Below are positions 27,395 to 37,860 of a stretch of 64,000 nt of DNA, one piece after another; position 1 is the first letter of the stretch, and each line of letters opens with the position of its first letter. The translations under genes and the position numbers were made by a program. The stretch comes from Rubrivivax sp. (GTDB lineage Bacteria > Pseudomonadota > Gammaproteobacteria > Burkholderiales > Burkholderiaceae_C), in the NCBI GenBank assembly GCA_027485165.1, contig JAIXRN010000018.1, forward strand, positions 62,001 to 126,000, given 5' to 3'. The notes under the pieces were generated by a model. It had not been told where the DNA came from, did not search any database, and saw nothing but the letters and a program-made list of their open reading frames with translations.

Positions 27395-27428
27395 CCACGG
27401 CCTAGGCGGCCCGGGCGGCGCGTTGCCA

Positions 27429-28304
27429 TCAGGCAGAAGCCTGCAGCGCGCGGATGCGGTCTTCGATGGGCGGGTGGCTGCTCATCAGCGCCATGAAGCC
27501 GCTGGGCCGGCCGCTGATGCCCATGGCCTGCACGGCCTGGGGCAGCTGGCCCGGGTCCAGGCCGCCCAGGCGGGCCAGGGCATTGATCATCGGCTGCTTG
27601 CGGCCCATCAGTGCGGCCGCACCCGCGTCGGCACGGTATTCACGGTGACGCGAGAATGCCGCCACGACGATGGCCGCCAGGATGCCCAGCACGATGTCCA
27701 GCACGATGGTGCTGACGTAGTAGCCGATGCCCGGGCCGTCGTTGGTGTTGCGCAGCACCACCTTGTCAACGAAGTAGCCGACAACGCGCGACAGGAACAC
27801 GACGAAGGTGTTCATCACGCCCTGGATCAGGGTCATGGTCACCATGTCGCCGTTGGCCACGTGCGCCACTTCGTGCGCGATCACGGCTTCCACCTCTTCC
27901 CGGCTCATGCTCTGCAGCAAGCCGGTGGACACCGCCACCAGGGCGGAATTCTTGAAGGCGCCGGTGGCAAAGGCGTTGGGCTCACCCTGGTAGATGGCGA
28001 CGTCGGGCATGCCGATGTTGGACTTCTTCGCGAAGGCTTCCACCGTGCCCACGATCCAGCGGTGCGTGGGGTCGCTGCTGTTGTTGATGATCTGCGCGCC
28101 GGTGCTCCACTTGGCGACCATCTTGCTCATCAAGAGCGAGATGATGGCGCCGCCAAAGCCCATCAGCGCCGCGAAGCCCAGCAGCATCGGCAGGTTCAGG
28201 CCGTTGGCGGTGAGGAAACGGTTGACACCCAGCAGGCTCGCGGCGATGCCCAGCACCAGCATCACGGCCAGGTTGGTGACGACGAAGAGCAGGATGCGTT
28301 TCAT
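27429..28304 (-). CDS. htpX: Membrane zinc metalloprotease HtpX
   Basis: HtpX is an M48 family inner-membrane protease for quality control of membrane proteins, working alongside FtsH. The 291-residue product has two N-terminal hydrophobic segments ([19 protein letters not shown]), the zinc motif [10 protein letters not shown], two further hydrophobic segments and the third ligand Glu in [15 protein letters not shown]. It ends [14 protein letters not shown], typical of M48B. It is convergent with the AhpD-like gene; heat-shock control is known for E. coli htpX but I see no clear sigma-32 promoter. Confidence 0.96.
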   Translation of the reverse strand: MKRILLFVVTNLAVMLVLGIAASLLGVNRFLTANGLNLPMLLGFAALMGFGGAIISLLMSKMVAKWSTGAQIINNSSDPTHRWIVGTVEAFAKKSNIGMPDVAIYQGEPNAFATGAFKNSALVAVSTGLLQSMSREEVEAVIAHEVAHVANGDMVTMTLIQGVMNTFVVFLSRVVGYFVDKVVLRNTNDGPGIGYYVSTIVLDIVLGILAAIVVAAFSRHREYRADAGAAALMGRKQPMINALARLGGLDPGQLPQAVQAMGISGRPSGFMALMSSHPPIEDRIRALQASA

Positions 28305-28455
28305 GGGGGCTAGGGGCCCGAAAGCCCGGTTGATTGCGGTGATGGGCGGGATGTTAGGGCGCTGGGCGCCGTTTCAAGCCCGCCGCATCGCCTTCAAGCC
28401 TGCGGCGACTGGGGCTGTTGGCCCGCTGTGCCAACCAAGCCTGCGCCTGGCCGTG

Positions 28456-29463
28456 TCAGCGCTTCAGGCGCAGGTGGTTGGGCTGCCCTGGGGGCAGCAG
28501 TTCGAAAAGTTCCGGAAACTGGCCGAGCAGCTTGGTCGACGCGCCGCTGCGGCCCATCAGGCCGGCTTCGCGCAGGCGCTGCGACGCCACCCGCAGTTCC
28601 AGCGTTTCGCCACGTTGCAGTTCGGGCATGCAGGCCAGGATCTGGCGCGCCTTTTCATGCAGGGGCAGGCTGGCCGCTGCGGCACGGGCCGAGCTGGCGG
28701 CGGGCGCAGCAGCCACGGGCAGTGCAGCGCTGGGCGCGGGCTCGGCCGCCGGGGCGGTGGCAGCGCGGCTGCGCGCCGTCTTGCGGGCGGGCTTGGCGGC
28801 GGGCGCAGGCGCCGGCACGTCGCTGGGCAAAGGCACAGCCGTTTCGGGCTCTGCTGGGGCCACGTCGGCCGCCACCTTCGCCGCCGTTCTGGCCGCGGGC
28901 TTGGCCGCGGTCTTCTTCGCAGCAACGCCAGCGGTCTTGCGCGCCGTCTTCGCCGGGGCCTTGCGTGCCGCCGTCTTGCGCGCGGGCTTTTCAGGCGGCG
29001 CTGCGTGAGCTGCCGTGGCCGGGCTGGCCGCGCCCGAAGGCTTGCGGTGTTCCAGCACCGTGAAGTCGTCGTAGACGTCACGCGTCTCGTCGCCAGTCTT
29101 GCCATGCTGACCGATGCCGCGCACCACGCAGCCCTTTTCGCGCAGCCGCTGGACCAGCGGTGCGAAATCGGAATCTGACGATGCGATCACCACCACGTCG
29201 GGCCGTTCGGCCAGCACCAGGTCGATGGCGTCCACCGCCAGCGCGATGTCGGTGCTGTTTTTGCCCGCTGCCAGGTTGACCATGGGCTTGATGCCCAGGC
29301 GCTTGAAGATGGCCTGGTGCTTCAGCGCGCCTTCGGCCGTGCAGTAGGCGCGGCGCACATGCAGGGCGCCGTGCTGGTTCAGCAGCAGCCGGACGGCCTG
29401 TTCCATCACGTCGACCGACACGTTGTCGGCGTCGATCAGCAGCATCACGCGGTCGGTGGTCAT
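28456..29463 (-). CDS. NYN-domain (LabA/DUF88) putative RNase with H1-like linker and C-terminal wHTH
   Basis: The 335-residue product begins with a NYN/PIN-like nuclease domain (residues 1-140): LLIDADNVS, NSTDIALAVDAIDLVL and VVIASSDSDFAPLV supply the acidic metal-binding Asp residues. A Lys/Ala-rich stretch follows (about residues 150-245) made of AAKKTAAKPAARTAAK-like repeats resembling histone H1-type bacterial proteins. The last about 70 residues (LHEKARQILACMPEL through LPPGQPNHLRLKR) look like an OST-HTH/LOTUS-type winged helix. This suggests a nucleic-acid-binding ribonuclease; the substrate is unknown. pyrC is upstream on the same strand. Confidence 0.85.
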   Translation of the reverse strand: MTTDRVMLLIDADNVSVDVMEQAVRLLLNQHGALHVRRAYCTAEGALKHQAIFKRLGIKPMVNLAAGKNSTDIALAVDAIDLVLAERPDVVVIASSDSDFAPLVQRLREKGCVVRGIGQHGKTGDETRDVYDDFTVLEHRKPSGAASPATAAHAAPPEKPARKTAARKAPAKTARKTAGVAAKKTAAKPAARTAAKVAADVAPAEPETAVPLPSDVPAPAPAAKPARKTARSRAATAPAAEPAPSAALPVAAAPAASSARAAAASLPLHEKARQILACMPELQRGETLELRVASQRLREAGLMGRSGASTKLLGQFPELFELLPPGQPNHLRLKR

Positions 29464-29503
29464 CGGCGCTTTCCGGTCAGGGGCCTGCGGGCGGGTGTGG
29501 GGG

Positions 29504-30532
29504 TCATGACAGTTTCCAGTTCAGGGTGTCGCCGGCGCGCAAAGGCTTGATCAGCGCGTCGCCGAAAGGCAGGGTCTCGGGCAAGGTCCAGGCCTCGCGC
29601 CGCAGCGTCACGGTGCCGCTGTTGGCCGGCAGGCCATAGAAAGCGGGGCCGTGCAGGCTGGCAAAGGCTTCCAGCTTGTCCAGCGCGTCTGCCGCTTCGA
29701 AAGCTTCTGCGTACAGCTCCAGTGCCGCGGGGGCTGTGAAGCAACCCGCGCCGCAGACCGACTGCTCCTTCATCGCCGCCGCATGCGGGGCACTGTCGGT
29801 GCCCAGGAAGAAGCGCGGGCTGCCGCTGGTGGCGGCCTGCACCAGGGCCTGGCGGTGGCGTTCCTTCTTCAGCACCGGCAGGCAGTAGTAATGCGGCCGC
29901 AAGCCGCCGGTGAACAGCGCGTTGCGGTTGTAGAGCAGGTGATGCGCCGTCAGCGTGGCGGCGGTCGGGCCGGGGGCTTCGGCCACGTACTGCGCGGCTT
30001 CGGCCGTGGTGATGTGTTCGAACACCACCTTCAGTTCCGGGAAGTCGCGGCGCAGCGGCTGCATCACGCGGTCGATGAATACGGCCTCGCGGTCGAAGAT
30101 GTCGATCTCGGCGTCGGTGACTTCGCCGTGCACCAGCAGCAGCAGGCCTTCGCGCTGCATTGCTTCCAGCGTGGCGTGGGTCTTGCGCAAGTCGGTGACG
30201 CCGGCGTCGCTGTTGGTGGTGGCGCCGGCGGGGTAGAGCTTCAGGGCCAGCACGCCGGCGTCGCGCGCACGGCGGATCTCGTCCGGTGGCGTGTTGTCGG
30301 TCAGGTACAGCGTCATCAGCGGCTCGAAGGACGCGCCATCGGGCAGGGCCTGCAGGATGCGCTGCCGGTAGGCCAGCGCCGCCGCGGTGGTGGTGACCGG
30401 CGGCCGCAGGTTGGGCATGACGATGGCACGCGCAAACTGGCGGGCCGTGAAAGGCAACACGGCCGCCAGGGCCGTGCCGTCACGCAGATGCAGGTGCCAG
30501 TCGTCAGGGCGACGGATCTGCAGTTGATCCAT
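29504..30532 (-). CDS. pyrC: Dihydroorotase
   Basis: PyrC cyclises N-carbamoyl-aspartate to dihydroorotate, the third step of pyrimidine synthesis. The 342-residue product is the class II (E. coli-like) form: [10 protein letters not shown] with the zinc His pair, the carbamylated Lys in [21 protein letters not shown] and FEHITT with further His ligands, and [10 protein letters not shown] with the catalytic Asp. The ATG at 30532 ([11 protein letters not shown]) matches the family; a GTG 20 codons upstream is possible. It precedes the NYN gene with a 40-nt gap. Confidence 0.95.
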   Translation of the reverse strand: MDQLQIRRPDDWHLHLRDGTALAAVLPFTARQFARAIVMPNLRPPVTTTAAALAYRQRILQALPDGASFEPLMTLYLTDNTPPDEIRRARDAGVLALKLYPAGATTNSDAGVTDLRKTHATLEAMQREGLLLLVHGEVTDAEIDIFDREAVFIDRVMQPLRRDFPELKVVFEHITTAEAAQYVAEAPGPTAATLTAHHLLYNRNALFTGGLRPHYYCLPVLKKERHRQALVQAATSGSPRFFLGTDSAPHAAAMKEQSVCGAGCFTAPAALELYAEAFEAADALDKLEAFASLHGPAFYGLPANSGTVTLRREAWTLPETLPFGDALIKPLRAGDTLNWKLS

Positions 30533-30603
30533 GCTGGCAGGGTGTGCAGCGTGTGCGGTAGCTGGGGCTGAGGCGGTGGCATTCACCGCGCCATTCTCGC
30601 ACC

Positions 30604-30626
30604 GGCCCTGCCTGGCGGGCAGGGCC
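30604..30626 (-). terminator. Perfect hairpin after the subtilase gene
   Basis: GGCCCTGCC and GGCAGGGCC pair perfectly over 9 bp around a five-base loop, directly after the subtilase stop and before pyrC. No T-tract follows, so it may be a Rho-dependent or 3'-end-protecting hairpin. Confidence 0.45.
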
Positions 30627-30633
30627 GTCAGCA

Positions 30634-33600
30634 CTAGCGCACGAACTGCAGCACCGTGCTTTCGGTGGCCACCGGGTTGTCGGCCGACAGCACCAGCAAG
30701 CCCTTGTTGCCCGGCGACACCGACAGCGTGGAGCGACCGCTGATGGTGTAAGGCAGCTGGAAAGCAGCACCACTGCTCAGCACCACGCTGCCCTGCGAAG
30801 GCACCGCCACCGGCTCGTTCAGCTTGATGTACTGGAACGCGCTGCTGTTGGGCAGCCGGTCCAGCACCGCCCCGCCCACCGAGTTGCTGGACGTCACGCG
30901 CACGCCAATGCGGCTGCTGGGCGTGATGCTCATCAGCGACGGGAACACCGACAGAATGGCCTTGCCGGTGTCGAGCGTGAAGTCGGTGAAGAAGAAGCCA
31001 CCGGTGAGCGCCGTGCCCGTGCCCGTGCTGATGAAGGTCGCGCTGCGGTTCTCGGTGCTGTTGGCCGTGCGCACCGTGAAGTCGGTGACGCCGTCGTCGT
31101 TGGTGTCGAGCTCGATGTTGAACACCACGTTGCGCAGCGTCGTCACCGGCTTCCACAGCGTGACAGCGAAGTCCAGCACGTCGCCGCTGGTCACACCGGT
31201 CGGCAGTGGTGCCGGCACCGCGTTGGGCCGGTAGCGCACACCGACGGCGCGCAGGTCCACGGGCAGCACGTTGCTGCCGGGCACCAGGGCCGGCTGGTCC
31301 TCAGGGTCTTCGCCACCCATCAGCTGGAACACGTCGACCACGGTTTGCGCCGCGCCGGTGTTTTGCAGCGCCAGGCTGCTGCCGACGCGCCCGCCCACTT
31401 GCACGTTCGAGGCCTGGCGCGGGTACATCAGGTACGGCACGCGAACGGTGTCGTTCGGGCCGGCGCTGATGCTCACGAAGCCGTCCTGTTCCAGTGCATC
31501 GAAGCGGTTGGTGCAGGCCAGCACGGGGCCTGGCGGGTTGGTGGGCGTGGTGCAGGTGTCCAGGTTGGTCAGCTTGTCCGGGAAGCCGCTGGCCGTGGGC
31601 AGCTGGGTGCCGGTGGCGGTGCCGATGAGATCGAAGGTTCCGGTACTGTTGCCCGGCACCGTGATGGTCGGCGTGCTGGCGCTGAAGACCATGCCGCGCG
31701 ACAGGTCGTCAGCGAAGCGGGCGGCCACGTTGATGGTGTACGTCTTGGCCGAGGGGTCCAGGTTCTGCACGGTGATGGTGCGCGACACGCTGCTGGTGCC
31801 CGGGGCCGAGAAGGTTTGGGCACCGAACGAGGCAGCCGCCTGGTAGTAGGCGGTGCCGTTGGCTTCGACGTTCTGTGCGTCGTAGGCCAGGGTACCCGTG
31901 GCGACAGCGCGGTCGGCCTGCACGCGGCCAGCGCCCATGCGGGTCAGCGGGGCCAGGGTGTTGCCGGCTGCGGACTTGCTGGCGAACACGTTGGTCTCGG
32001 CCGTGTTCATCAGCGCCGCCTTCACCTGCCAGGGCGCGAAGCTGGGCTTGGCCGACAGCACCAGCGCAGCGGCACCGGCCGTCAGCGGGCTGGAGAAGCT
32101 GGTGCCGCTGTTGGCATTGCCGCGGCTGCCGGTGCCGACGTCGGCCATCCAGATGTTGGTGCCGGGGGCGGTGATATCCGGCTTCAGGCCACGGCCGGCT
32201 TGCGAGGGCCCGCGCGAAGAGAAGCCGGAGATCAGGTCGACCAGGTTCAGCCCGCTGGCGATGTTGGGCGCGTCACCCAGGGGCGTGATGGTGCCCTGCA
32301 GGGTGGGCTGGGCCGACAAGGCGTTGCGCACTTCCAGGCCTTCAGCCGTACCGATGGAATAGCTGGGCGTGGTCACCAAGGGCGACGCGGCGCCAGCGGC
32401 CATGCCGAACGGGCCCGCACCGGCCGCGTTGTTGACGATGATGGACCCCGCTGCGCCTGCGCGCTGCACGTTCAGGGCCTTTTCGCCGAACTGGCAGACG
32501 CCGCGGTCGGCCAGGCCGACGCGGCCGCCCTGGGCCGGGATGGCCGGCACGGCCGGGCCGGGGTCGGCCAGGTTGATCGGGTCAGAACAGGCCAGGTTGG
32601 TGTTGTTGCCCACCGTCGTGTTCGGGCCGCCGAAGGCCAGCGTGGCGGTCAGCGGGCTGGTGACCGGCGTGCCGAAAGAGCCGGCGATCATCGCGTAGGT
32701 CTTGTTCAGCGGTGCACCGACGGTCAGCGTCGGGCCGGTCAGGGTGGCCGGCTCGCTGGCCGCCACGCTGATGAGGGTGTCGGTGGCCGACGGCGTGCCG
32801 ACGATGAACGGGATGTTGTTGCTGTTGCCCGCCGAGGCCACGACCGTGACGCCGGCGCGCACGGCGTTGCGCGAAGCTTCCGCCAGCGAATTGGTCAGCG
32901 GGTTGCCGTAGTTGGCGCCCAGCGACATGTTCAGCACGAAACGTGTACCGGCCGGCAGCACCGGGTTCTGCGCGCCCGGCTGGCCCTCGTTGGGCAGGCC
33001 CAAGGCGTACTTGACCACCGAGTCGATGCTGTTGACCAGGGCACTGCCTTCGCAGGCGCTGCTGATGCGGCTGCAACCGCGGTAGGCCAGGATCATCGCG
33101 CTGGGCGCGGACCCTGGCTGCAGGTTGGCGCCAGGCACTGCGCCGCCCGCCGCTGCGCTGGCGGATTCGGTGCCGTGGCCGGCGAAGTCGCTGGCAGCCT
33201 GCTTGTTGTCGATCGGGTCCGGGTCGGGCGTGACGGTACCGACTTCGACGTTGTTGACGATGCCCCAGCTTTCGCCCAGCCAGTCGTAGCCGCCTTTCAC
33301 GCGCGGGCCGTTCGGGAACACGTTCGGCGTGTCGCCGATGGTCGTGGGGCCGGAAGCGGCGGTTGCCGTCTGGTAGTACGCCACCGTGCCGGGGCCGGCG
33401 AAGGTGGCGTGCGTGTAGTCCACACCGCTGTCGATGACGGCGATCGCAACACCCTGGCCGCCGTTGCCGGCCTGGTTGACGGGCAGCGTGCCGATCAGTT
33501 GCGGCACCGTCGGCGCCGTCTGCGACATGCGGTAGACGCCGGCCAGTTCCACCAGCTTGACGCCGGGGATGCGGCGCAGCGCGGGGATCTGGCTGGCGTC

Positions 33601-34044
33601 GATGTCCACGACCGCAGCGTTGACGCTGAATTCCAGCGTGTTCTGCACCCGGCCGCCCAGGCTGCGGATGGCGTTCAGGCGCGGGGCCTTGGCGTTCTGC
33701 AAGCTGCGGCTTTGCTGCACCATCTCAGCCCGCATCTGCGGCGTGACGCGTTGGCCCTGGATGGCGCGCGCGTCGACGACGGCGGGTTCGTTGAACTGCA
33801 CCAGCACGCGCACATGGCCTCTGCTGGCGGTCTGCACGGTGTCGGCGGGGGCAGCCGCAGCCGGCTGGCCGCCAGGTACCAGGCGCTGCGACAGCGGCAT
33901 CTGCGCATGGGCAACACCGGCGGCAACCCAGGCACAGGCCAGGGCCACCAGGCGGTGCGAGGGCCGCTGGCTCAAGGTGGACAGCGCGCGAACCGGGCGG
34001 CGGCGGGACATGGCATGTGTGGCAGACAGAGCGGGGACGGACAT
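30634..34044 (-). CDS. Secreted S8-family (subtilisin-like) serine peptidase with PA insert
   Basis: The 1136-residue protein has a signal peptide ([19 protein letters not shown]), an I9-like propeptide ([17 protein letters not shown] to about residue 170), then the S8 domain: Asp in [17 protein letters not shown], His in [15 protein letters not shown], oxyanion Asn in [13 protein letters not shown] and Ser in [18 protein letters not shown] protease-associated (PA) domain insert (about residues 450-580) sits before the Ser, as in large subtilases. The last about 400 residues are beta-rich (fibronectin III-like). ATG at 34044 is chosen; ATG at 34011 (MSRRRPVR) would also leave a good signal peptide. 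It is probably extracellular or cell-surface. Confidence 0.92.
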   Translation of the reverse strand: MSVPALSATHAMSRRRPVRALSTLSQRPSHRLVALACAWVAAGVAHAQMPLSQRLVPGGQPAAAAPADTVQTASRGHVRVLVQFNEPAVVDARAIQGQRVTPQMRAEMVQQSRSLQNAKAPRLNAIRSLGGRVQNTLEFSVNAAVVDIDASQIPALRRIPGVKLVELAGVYRMSQTAPTVPQLIGTLPVNQAGNGGQGVAIAVIDSGVDYTHATFAGPGTVAYYQTATAASGPTTIGDTPNVFPNGPRVKGGYDWLGESWGIVNNVEVGTVTPDPDPIDNKQAASDFAGHGTESASAAAGGAVPGANLQPGSAPSAMILAYRGCSRISSACEGSALVNSIDSVVKYALGLPNEGQPGAQNPVLPAGTRFVLNMSLGANYGNPLTNSLAEASRNAVRAGVTVVASAGNSNNIPFIVGTPSATDTLISVAASEPATLTGPTLTVGAPLNKTYAMIAGSFGTPVTSPLTATLAFGGPNTTVGNNTNLACSDPINLADPGPAVPAIPAQGGRVGLADRGVCQFGEKALNVQRAGAAGSIIVNNAAGAGPFGMAAGAASPLVTTPSYSIGTAEGLEVRNALSAQPTLQGTITPLGDAPNIASGLNLVDLISGFSSRGPSQAGRGLKPDITAPGTNIWMADVGTGSRGNANSGTSFSSPLTAGAAALVLSAKPSFAPWQVKAALMNTAETNVFASKSAAGNTLAPLTRMGAGRVQADRAVATGTLAYDAQNVEANGTAYYQAAASFGAQTFSAPGTSSVSRTITVQNLDPSAKTYTINVAARFADDLSRGMVFSASTPTITVPGNSTGTFDLIGTATGTQLPTASGFPDKLTNLDTCTTPTNPPGPVLACTNRFDALEQDGFVSISAGPNDTVRVPYLMYPRQASNVQVGGRVGSSLALQNTGAAQTVVDVFQLMGGEDPEDQPALVPGSNVLPVDLRAVGVRYRPNAVPAPLPTGVTSGDVLDFAVTLWKPVTTLRNVVFNIELDTNDDGVTDFTVRTANSTENRSATFISTGTGTALTGGFFFTDFTLDTGKAILSVFPSLMSITPSSRIGVRVTSSNSVGGAVLDRLPNSSAFQYIKLNEPVAVPSQGSVVLSSGAAFQLPYTISGRSTLSVSPGNKGLLVLSADNPVATESTVLQFVR

Positions 34045-34243
34045 GGTCTTGAACCTCGACAACAACACAGATGGAAGAAGCGATGCATGCGCCGCGAAAG
34101 GCAACGCATGACGAACCAACAGTCCACAGACTTTGAGCCTGCAGTCATCACAAAAATCTAAATCGCCAGTGGCGTCGCAAGCCACAGCGATTTGCTGCCC
34201 TGCCCCCTGGGTAAGGGGTGAATAGCCCTGGCGTGTGCCGGGT

Positions 34244-35146
34244 TCAGCCCATCACGGCGTGTACGGCGGCCAGGTCCTGCAGGGCCGAGCCGACCGACTT
34301 GAACAGGCTCAAGTCCTTGCCTGGCGCGGCTTTTTTCAGGCGCCCCAGGACCAGGTCCTGCAGGTCGCCCAGAACGTCGGCGTCCCGCAGGCCGCCGTTG
34401 ACGCGGGCTTGAACCAGGTCGCCGGCTTCGCTGAGTGCGCCGGGGCCGTCAACCACGATGCGCGCGCGCAACAGCGCAGCGTCATCAGCCTCACGCATGT
34501 CAGGGCGATAAGCCCCTACCAAGTCCAGGTGCGTACCGGGCTTGAGCCCATCGCCTTGCACCAGGGCCTGCTGCGCGGTGGTGGCACAGCAGATGATGTC
34601 GGCCACGTGTGCTGCCGCAGCCAGGTCGGGCACGGCCTGCGCGGGCAGGCCTTCGCCAGCCAGCTGCAAGGCCAGCGCCTGCGCGGCCTGGGGGTTGCGG
34701 CCCCACACCGCCAGCTGCTGCAGGCCCGGGCGCAATGCAAAGTGCGCGCGCGCCATCCAGGGCGCCAGCCGGCCCGTACCCACCAGCAGCAGCTGCCGGG
34801 CATCGGCAGCTGCGAGCTGCTGTGCCGCCAGGGCTGACGTGGCGGCCGTGCGGCGCAGCGTCAGCGCTTCGCCGTCCAGGCAGGCCAGGGGCTGCCCGCT
34901 GGCGCGGTCCAGCACCAGCACCGTGGCCTGCACGGTGTGCGCCGCACCAGGCATCACGGTCACGAGCTTGGTGACGATGTAGCGCTCGTCCCAGGCCGGC
35001 ATCAGCAGCAGGCGGTCGCTGTCCGACAGGGCATGTGCATGGCGCAGCGGCACGCTGGCGCCGCGGCGATGCGCCCGCGCCAGGGCATCGACCAGACGTG
35101 GCCAGGGCAGGCAGGCATGGACCTCGTCGGCTGCATAGACTCGCAT
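34244..35146 (-). CDS. Ornithine cyclodeaminase/mu-crystallin family protein
   Basis: The 300-residue product has the family pattern: an N-terminal LPWPRLVDALARAHRRG, KLVTVMPGAA with the substrate-region Lys, DGEALTLRRTAATSALAAQ, the Rossmann loop LLLVGTGRLAPWMARAH, and LDLVGAYRPDMREADD. Family members are NAD(P)-dependent ornithine cyclodeaminases, alanine dehydrogenases or ketimine reductases; which activity applies cannot be told. The usual GxGxQA loop reads GTGRLA. Start ATG at 35146 overlaps the divergent oxidoreductase start; an in-frame ATG at 35167 is also possible. The FAD amine-oxidoreductase neighbour suggests imine/amino-acid metabolism. Confidence 0.85.
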   Translation of the reverse strand: MRVYAADEVHACLPWPRLVDALARAHRRGASVPLRHAHALSDSDRLLLMPAWDERYIVTKLVTVMPGAAHTVQATVLVLDRASGQPLACLDGEALTLRRTAATSALAAQQLAAADARQLLLVGTGRLAPWMARAHFALRPGLQQLAVWGRNPQAAQALALQLAGEGLPAQAVPDLAAAAHVADIICCATTAQQALVQGDGLKPGTHLDLVGAYRPDMREADDAALLRARIVVDGPGALSEAGDLVQARVNGGLRDADVLGDLQDLVLGRLKKAAPGKDLSLFKSVGSALQDLAAVHAVMG

Positions 35147-36317
35147 GGTGAAAGGCAGTGTAGTCATCGTCGGCGGGGGTGTGATGGGCGCGGCCACGGC
35201 CTGCTTCCTGGCGCGCGACCATGGCCTGCAGGTGACGGTGCTGGAACGCGACCTGTCGTACGCGCAGGCATCGAGCGCCTTGTCGGCCAGTTCGATCCGG
35301 CAGCAGTTCTCGCAGCCCGTCAACATCGCGCTGTCGCTATGGAGCTTGCAGTTCCTGCGCCGCGCGGCAGACGAGCTGGCCGTCGACAACGACCGTCCTG
35401 CCATCGGCCTGGTCGAACCCGGCTACCTGTACCTGGCAGCCACCGACAGCGGTGCCGCCACGCTGCAGGCCAGCCACGCGCTGCAGCGCCAGCACGGTGC
35501 CGACATGGCCCTGCTGACCCCCGGCCAGCTGGCCGGGCGCTTTCCTTGGCTGCACACCGCCGACCTGCAGCTGGGCAGCCTGGGGCTCACCGGCGAAGGC
35601 TGGTTCGACGGCCCGGCCCTGCTGCAGGCCTTCAAGCGCAAGGCGCAGGCCTGCGGTGCGCGCTTCATGGCCGCCGAGGCAATGGGGTTCGACCGCCAGG
35701 GCGCGCGCCTGCAGGCAGTGCGCTGCCGTGATGGCAGCCTGCACGCAGCCGATGCCTTCGTGCTGGCTGCAGGCGCGTGGTCGGCGCCATTGGCCGGGCA
35801 GCTGGGCCTGGCGCTGCCGGTGGCGCCGAAGAAGCGCGACGTGTTTGTCTTCGACACCCCTGCGGCGCTGCCGGGCTGCCCGCTGGTCATCGACCCTTCA
35901 GGCCTGTGGTTCCGCCCCGAAGGCCGCGGCTTCATCTGCGGGGCGCCGCCTAGAGATGGCGACCCCGACGCCCCGCCCCTGGACGCCATCGACCATGCGC
36001 AGTTCACAGAACAGCTGTGGCCCGCCTTGGCGCACCGCGTGCCGGGCTTCGAAGCCCTGCGCTTGCGATCGGCCTGGGCCGGCTACTACGAGATGAACAG
36101 CTTCGACCACAACGGGCTGGCCGGCGCCCTGCCCGGCTGGGACAACGCATTCACCGCCTGCGGGTTTTCAGGCCACGGCATGCAGCAGGCACCGGCGGTG
36201 GGCAGCGCGCTGGCGGCGCTGGTGGCTGGTGGTAAGAGCGATGCGCCAGAACTTGGCGCGCTGTCACCGCAGCGCCTGCTGGCTAACCAGCCCCTGTTGG
36301 AAGCCAACGTGATTTAG
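35145..36317 (+). CDS. FAD-dependent amino acid/amine oxidoreductase (DAO family)
   Basis: The 390-residue product has an N-terminal Rossmann motif VVIVGGGVMGAATACFLA, then SALSASSIRQQFSQPVNI, FVLAAGAWS and a C-terminal GFSGHGMQQAPAVG. These are typical of the DadA/sarcosine oxidase/FPGD-like DAO family. The substrate is unknown. ATG at 35145 and GTG at 35148 are the only starts leaving the FAD motif intact. Its divergent partner is an ornithine-cyclodeaminase-family reductase, so an amine could be oxidised to an imine by this enzyme and the imine reduced or formed by the other; this is inference. Confidence 0.87.
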   Translation: MVKGSVVIVGGGVMGAATACFLARDHGLQVTVLERDLSYAQASSALSASSIRQQFSQPVNIALSLWSLQFLRRAADELAVDNDRPAIGLVEPGYLYLAATDSGAATLQASHALQRQHGADMALLTPGQLAGRFPWLHTADLQLGSLGLTGEGWFDGPALLQAFKRKAQACGARFMAAEAMGFDRQGARLQAVRCRDGSLHAADAFVLAAGAWSAPLAGQLGLALPVAPKKRDVFVFDTPAALPGCPLVIDPSGLWFRPEGRGFICGAPPRDGDPDAPPLDAIDHAQFTEQLWPALAHRVPGFEALRLRSAWAGYYEMNSFDHNGLAGALPGWDNAFTACGFSGHGMQQAPAVGSALAALVAGGKSDAPELGALSPQRLLANQPLLEANVI

Positions 36318-36363
36318 CCAAGCCACCGCCGCGGAACCGGCTCTGCCGGGCCGCCGGCGGGCG

Positions 36364-36402
36364 GCCCCCTCGGGGGGTAGCGAGCGTAGCGAGCTTGGGG
36401 GC
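36364..36402. terminator. GC-rich hairpin between convergent oxidoreductase and gltL genes
   Basis: GCCCCC (36364-36369) pairs with GGGGGC (36397-36402), and an alternative inner hairpin CCCCC-TC-GGGGG is present at 36365-36376. Between the arms, TAGCGAGC is repeated in near-tandem. The position at a convergent junction suggests a bidirectional 3'-end structure. Similar GC-rich tag sequences are common behind Burkholderiales genes, from general knowledge. Confidence 0.5.
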
Positions 36403-36406
36403 TCGT

Positions 36407-37141
36407 TCAATGCGCGAGGATCTTCGAGAGGAATTCCTTGGCACGCGGCGAACGCGCGTTGGGGTCGCCGAAGAAGGCGTCCTTCTGGCAGTCCTCGACG
36501 ATCTTGCCGGCGTCCATGAAGATCACGCGGTGGCTGACCTTCTTCGCGAAGCCCATCTCGTGCGTCACGCACATCATGGTCATGCCTTCGTGGGCCAGCT
36601 GCACCATCACGTCCAGCACCTCGCCCACCATTTCCGGGTCCAGTGCGCTAGTGGGTTCGTCGAACAGCATCACGATCGGGTCCATGCTCAGCGCGCGGGC
36701 AATGGCCACGCGCTGCTGCTGCCCGCCGGACAACTGCCCCGGATACTTGTCCTTGTGCACCATCAGGCCCACGCGGTCCAGCATCTTCAGCCCGCGCGCT
36801 TTGGCGTCGTCGGCGCTGCGGCCCAGCACCTTGGTCTGCGCCAGGGTCAGGTTCTCGGTCACGCTCAGGTGCGGGAACAGTTCGAAATGCTGGAACACCA
36901 TGCCCACCCGGGCACGCAGCTTGGGCAGGTTGGTCTTGGGGTCGCTGATGCTGATGCCGTCGACGACGATGTCGCCTTTCTGGAAAGGCTCCAGTGCATT
37001 CACGGTCTTGATCAGGGTGCTCTTGCCGCTGCCCGAAGGCCCGCAGACCACGACCACTTCGCCCTTCTTGATCGTGGTGGTGCAGTCGGTCAGCACCTGG
37101 AAGCTGCCGTACCACTTGCTGACGTTCTTGATGTCGATCAT
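36407..37141 (-). CDS. gltL: Glutamate/aspartate ABC importer ATPase
   Basis: This polar amino acid ABC ATPase (244 residues) powers import by the GltJK permeases. It shows Walker [20 protein letters not shown]-loop [12 protein letters not shown], signature [15 protein letters not shown], Walker [16 protein letters not shown] and switch His in [12 protein letters not shown]. The [11 protein letters not shown]-loop and length are very like E. coli GltL. It is the last gene of a gltI-J-K-L set on the minus strand, 11 nt after gltK. Confidence 0.94.
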   Translation of the reverse strand: MIDIKNVSKWYGSFQVLTDCTTTIKKGEVVVVCGPSGSGKSTLIKTVNALEPFQKGDIVVDGISISDPKTNLPKLRARVGMVFQHFELFPHLSVTENLTLAQTKVLGRSADDAKARGLKMLDRVGLMVHKDKYPGQLSGGQQQRVAIARALSMDPIVMLFDEPTSALDPEMVGEVLDVMVQLAHEGMTMMCVTHEMGFAKKVSHRVIFMDAGKIVEDCQKDAFFGDPNARSPRAKEFLSKILAH

Positions 37142-37152
37142 GACGAGAAATC

Positions 37153-37818
37153 CTAGCGAACGATGGCAATGCGCTTTTGCAGCTGGCGCACCAACATGCT
37201 CAGGCTGAAGCAGATGACGAAGTACACGACAGCCGCGATCAGGTAGGTCTCGACCGGCCGGTTGAAGTTCTTGCCCGCGATCTCGAAGCCCTTCAGCAAG
37301 TCGTAGGCGCCGATGGCGTAGACCAGGCTGGTGTCCTGGAACAGGATGATGGTCTGCGTCAGCAGCACCGGCAGCATGTTGCGGAAAGCCTGCGGCAGCA
37401 CGATCAGCTGCATCGTCTGCGGGTAGGTCATGCCCACCGCATAGCCGGCATAGACCTGGCCCTTGGGCACGCTCTGGATGCCGGCGCGCATGATCTCGCT
37501 GTAGTAGGCGGCCTCGAACAGCATGAAGGTGATCATGGCCGAGATCTCGGCCCCCAGCGGCTTGCCCGTCAGCAGCGGGATGAGCAGGAAGAACCACAGG
37601 ATCACCATCACCAGCGGGATGCTGCGCATGGTGTTCACATAAGCCGCCGCCGGCTGCACCAGCCAGGGCTTGCCCGACAGCCGCATCAGCGCCAGCAGAG
37701 TGCCCAGCACGATGCCGCCGATCATCGCGATCAGGGTCAGCTGGACCGAGAAGATTAGGCCCTTGATGACGAAGCTGGAGACGATGCCCCAGTTCATGAA
37801 CGAGAAGTCGAGATTCAT
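37153..37818 (-). CDS. gltK: Glutamate/aspartate ABC importer permease GltK
   Basis: The 221-residue inner-membrane permease has the HisM-type domain: about five hydrophobic helices, [18 protein letters not shown] and the EAA loop [20 protein letters not shown] contacting the ATPase. It pairs with GltJ; the two share the same fold but different lengths. It ends 11 nt before gltL. Confidence 0.93.
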   Translation of the reverse strand: MNLDFSFMNWGIVSSFVIKGLIFSVQLTLIAMIGGIVLGTLLALMRLSGKPWLVQPAAAYVNTMRSIPLVMVILWFFLLIPLLTGKPLGAEISAMITFMLFEAAYYSEIMRAGIQSVPKGQVYAGYAVGMTYPQTMQLIVLPQAFRNMLPVLLTQTIILFQDTSLVYAIGAYDLLKGFEIAGKNFNRPVETYLIAAVVYFVICFSLSMLVRQLQKRIAIVR

Positions 37819-37860
37819 CGCGGTTTCATGGCGCCCAGGCCGACGGGACCGACGAAGCCT

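Noticed and set aside
31345..34161. A 938-codon plus-strand frame opposite the subtilase
   Set aside because: Gly/Arg/Val-rich with no recognisable domain; the subtilase catalytic triad is on the other strand.
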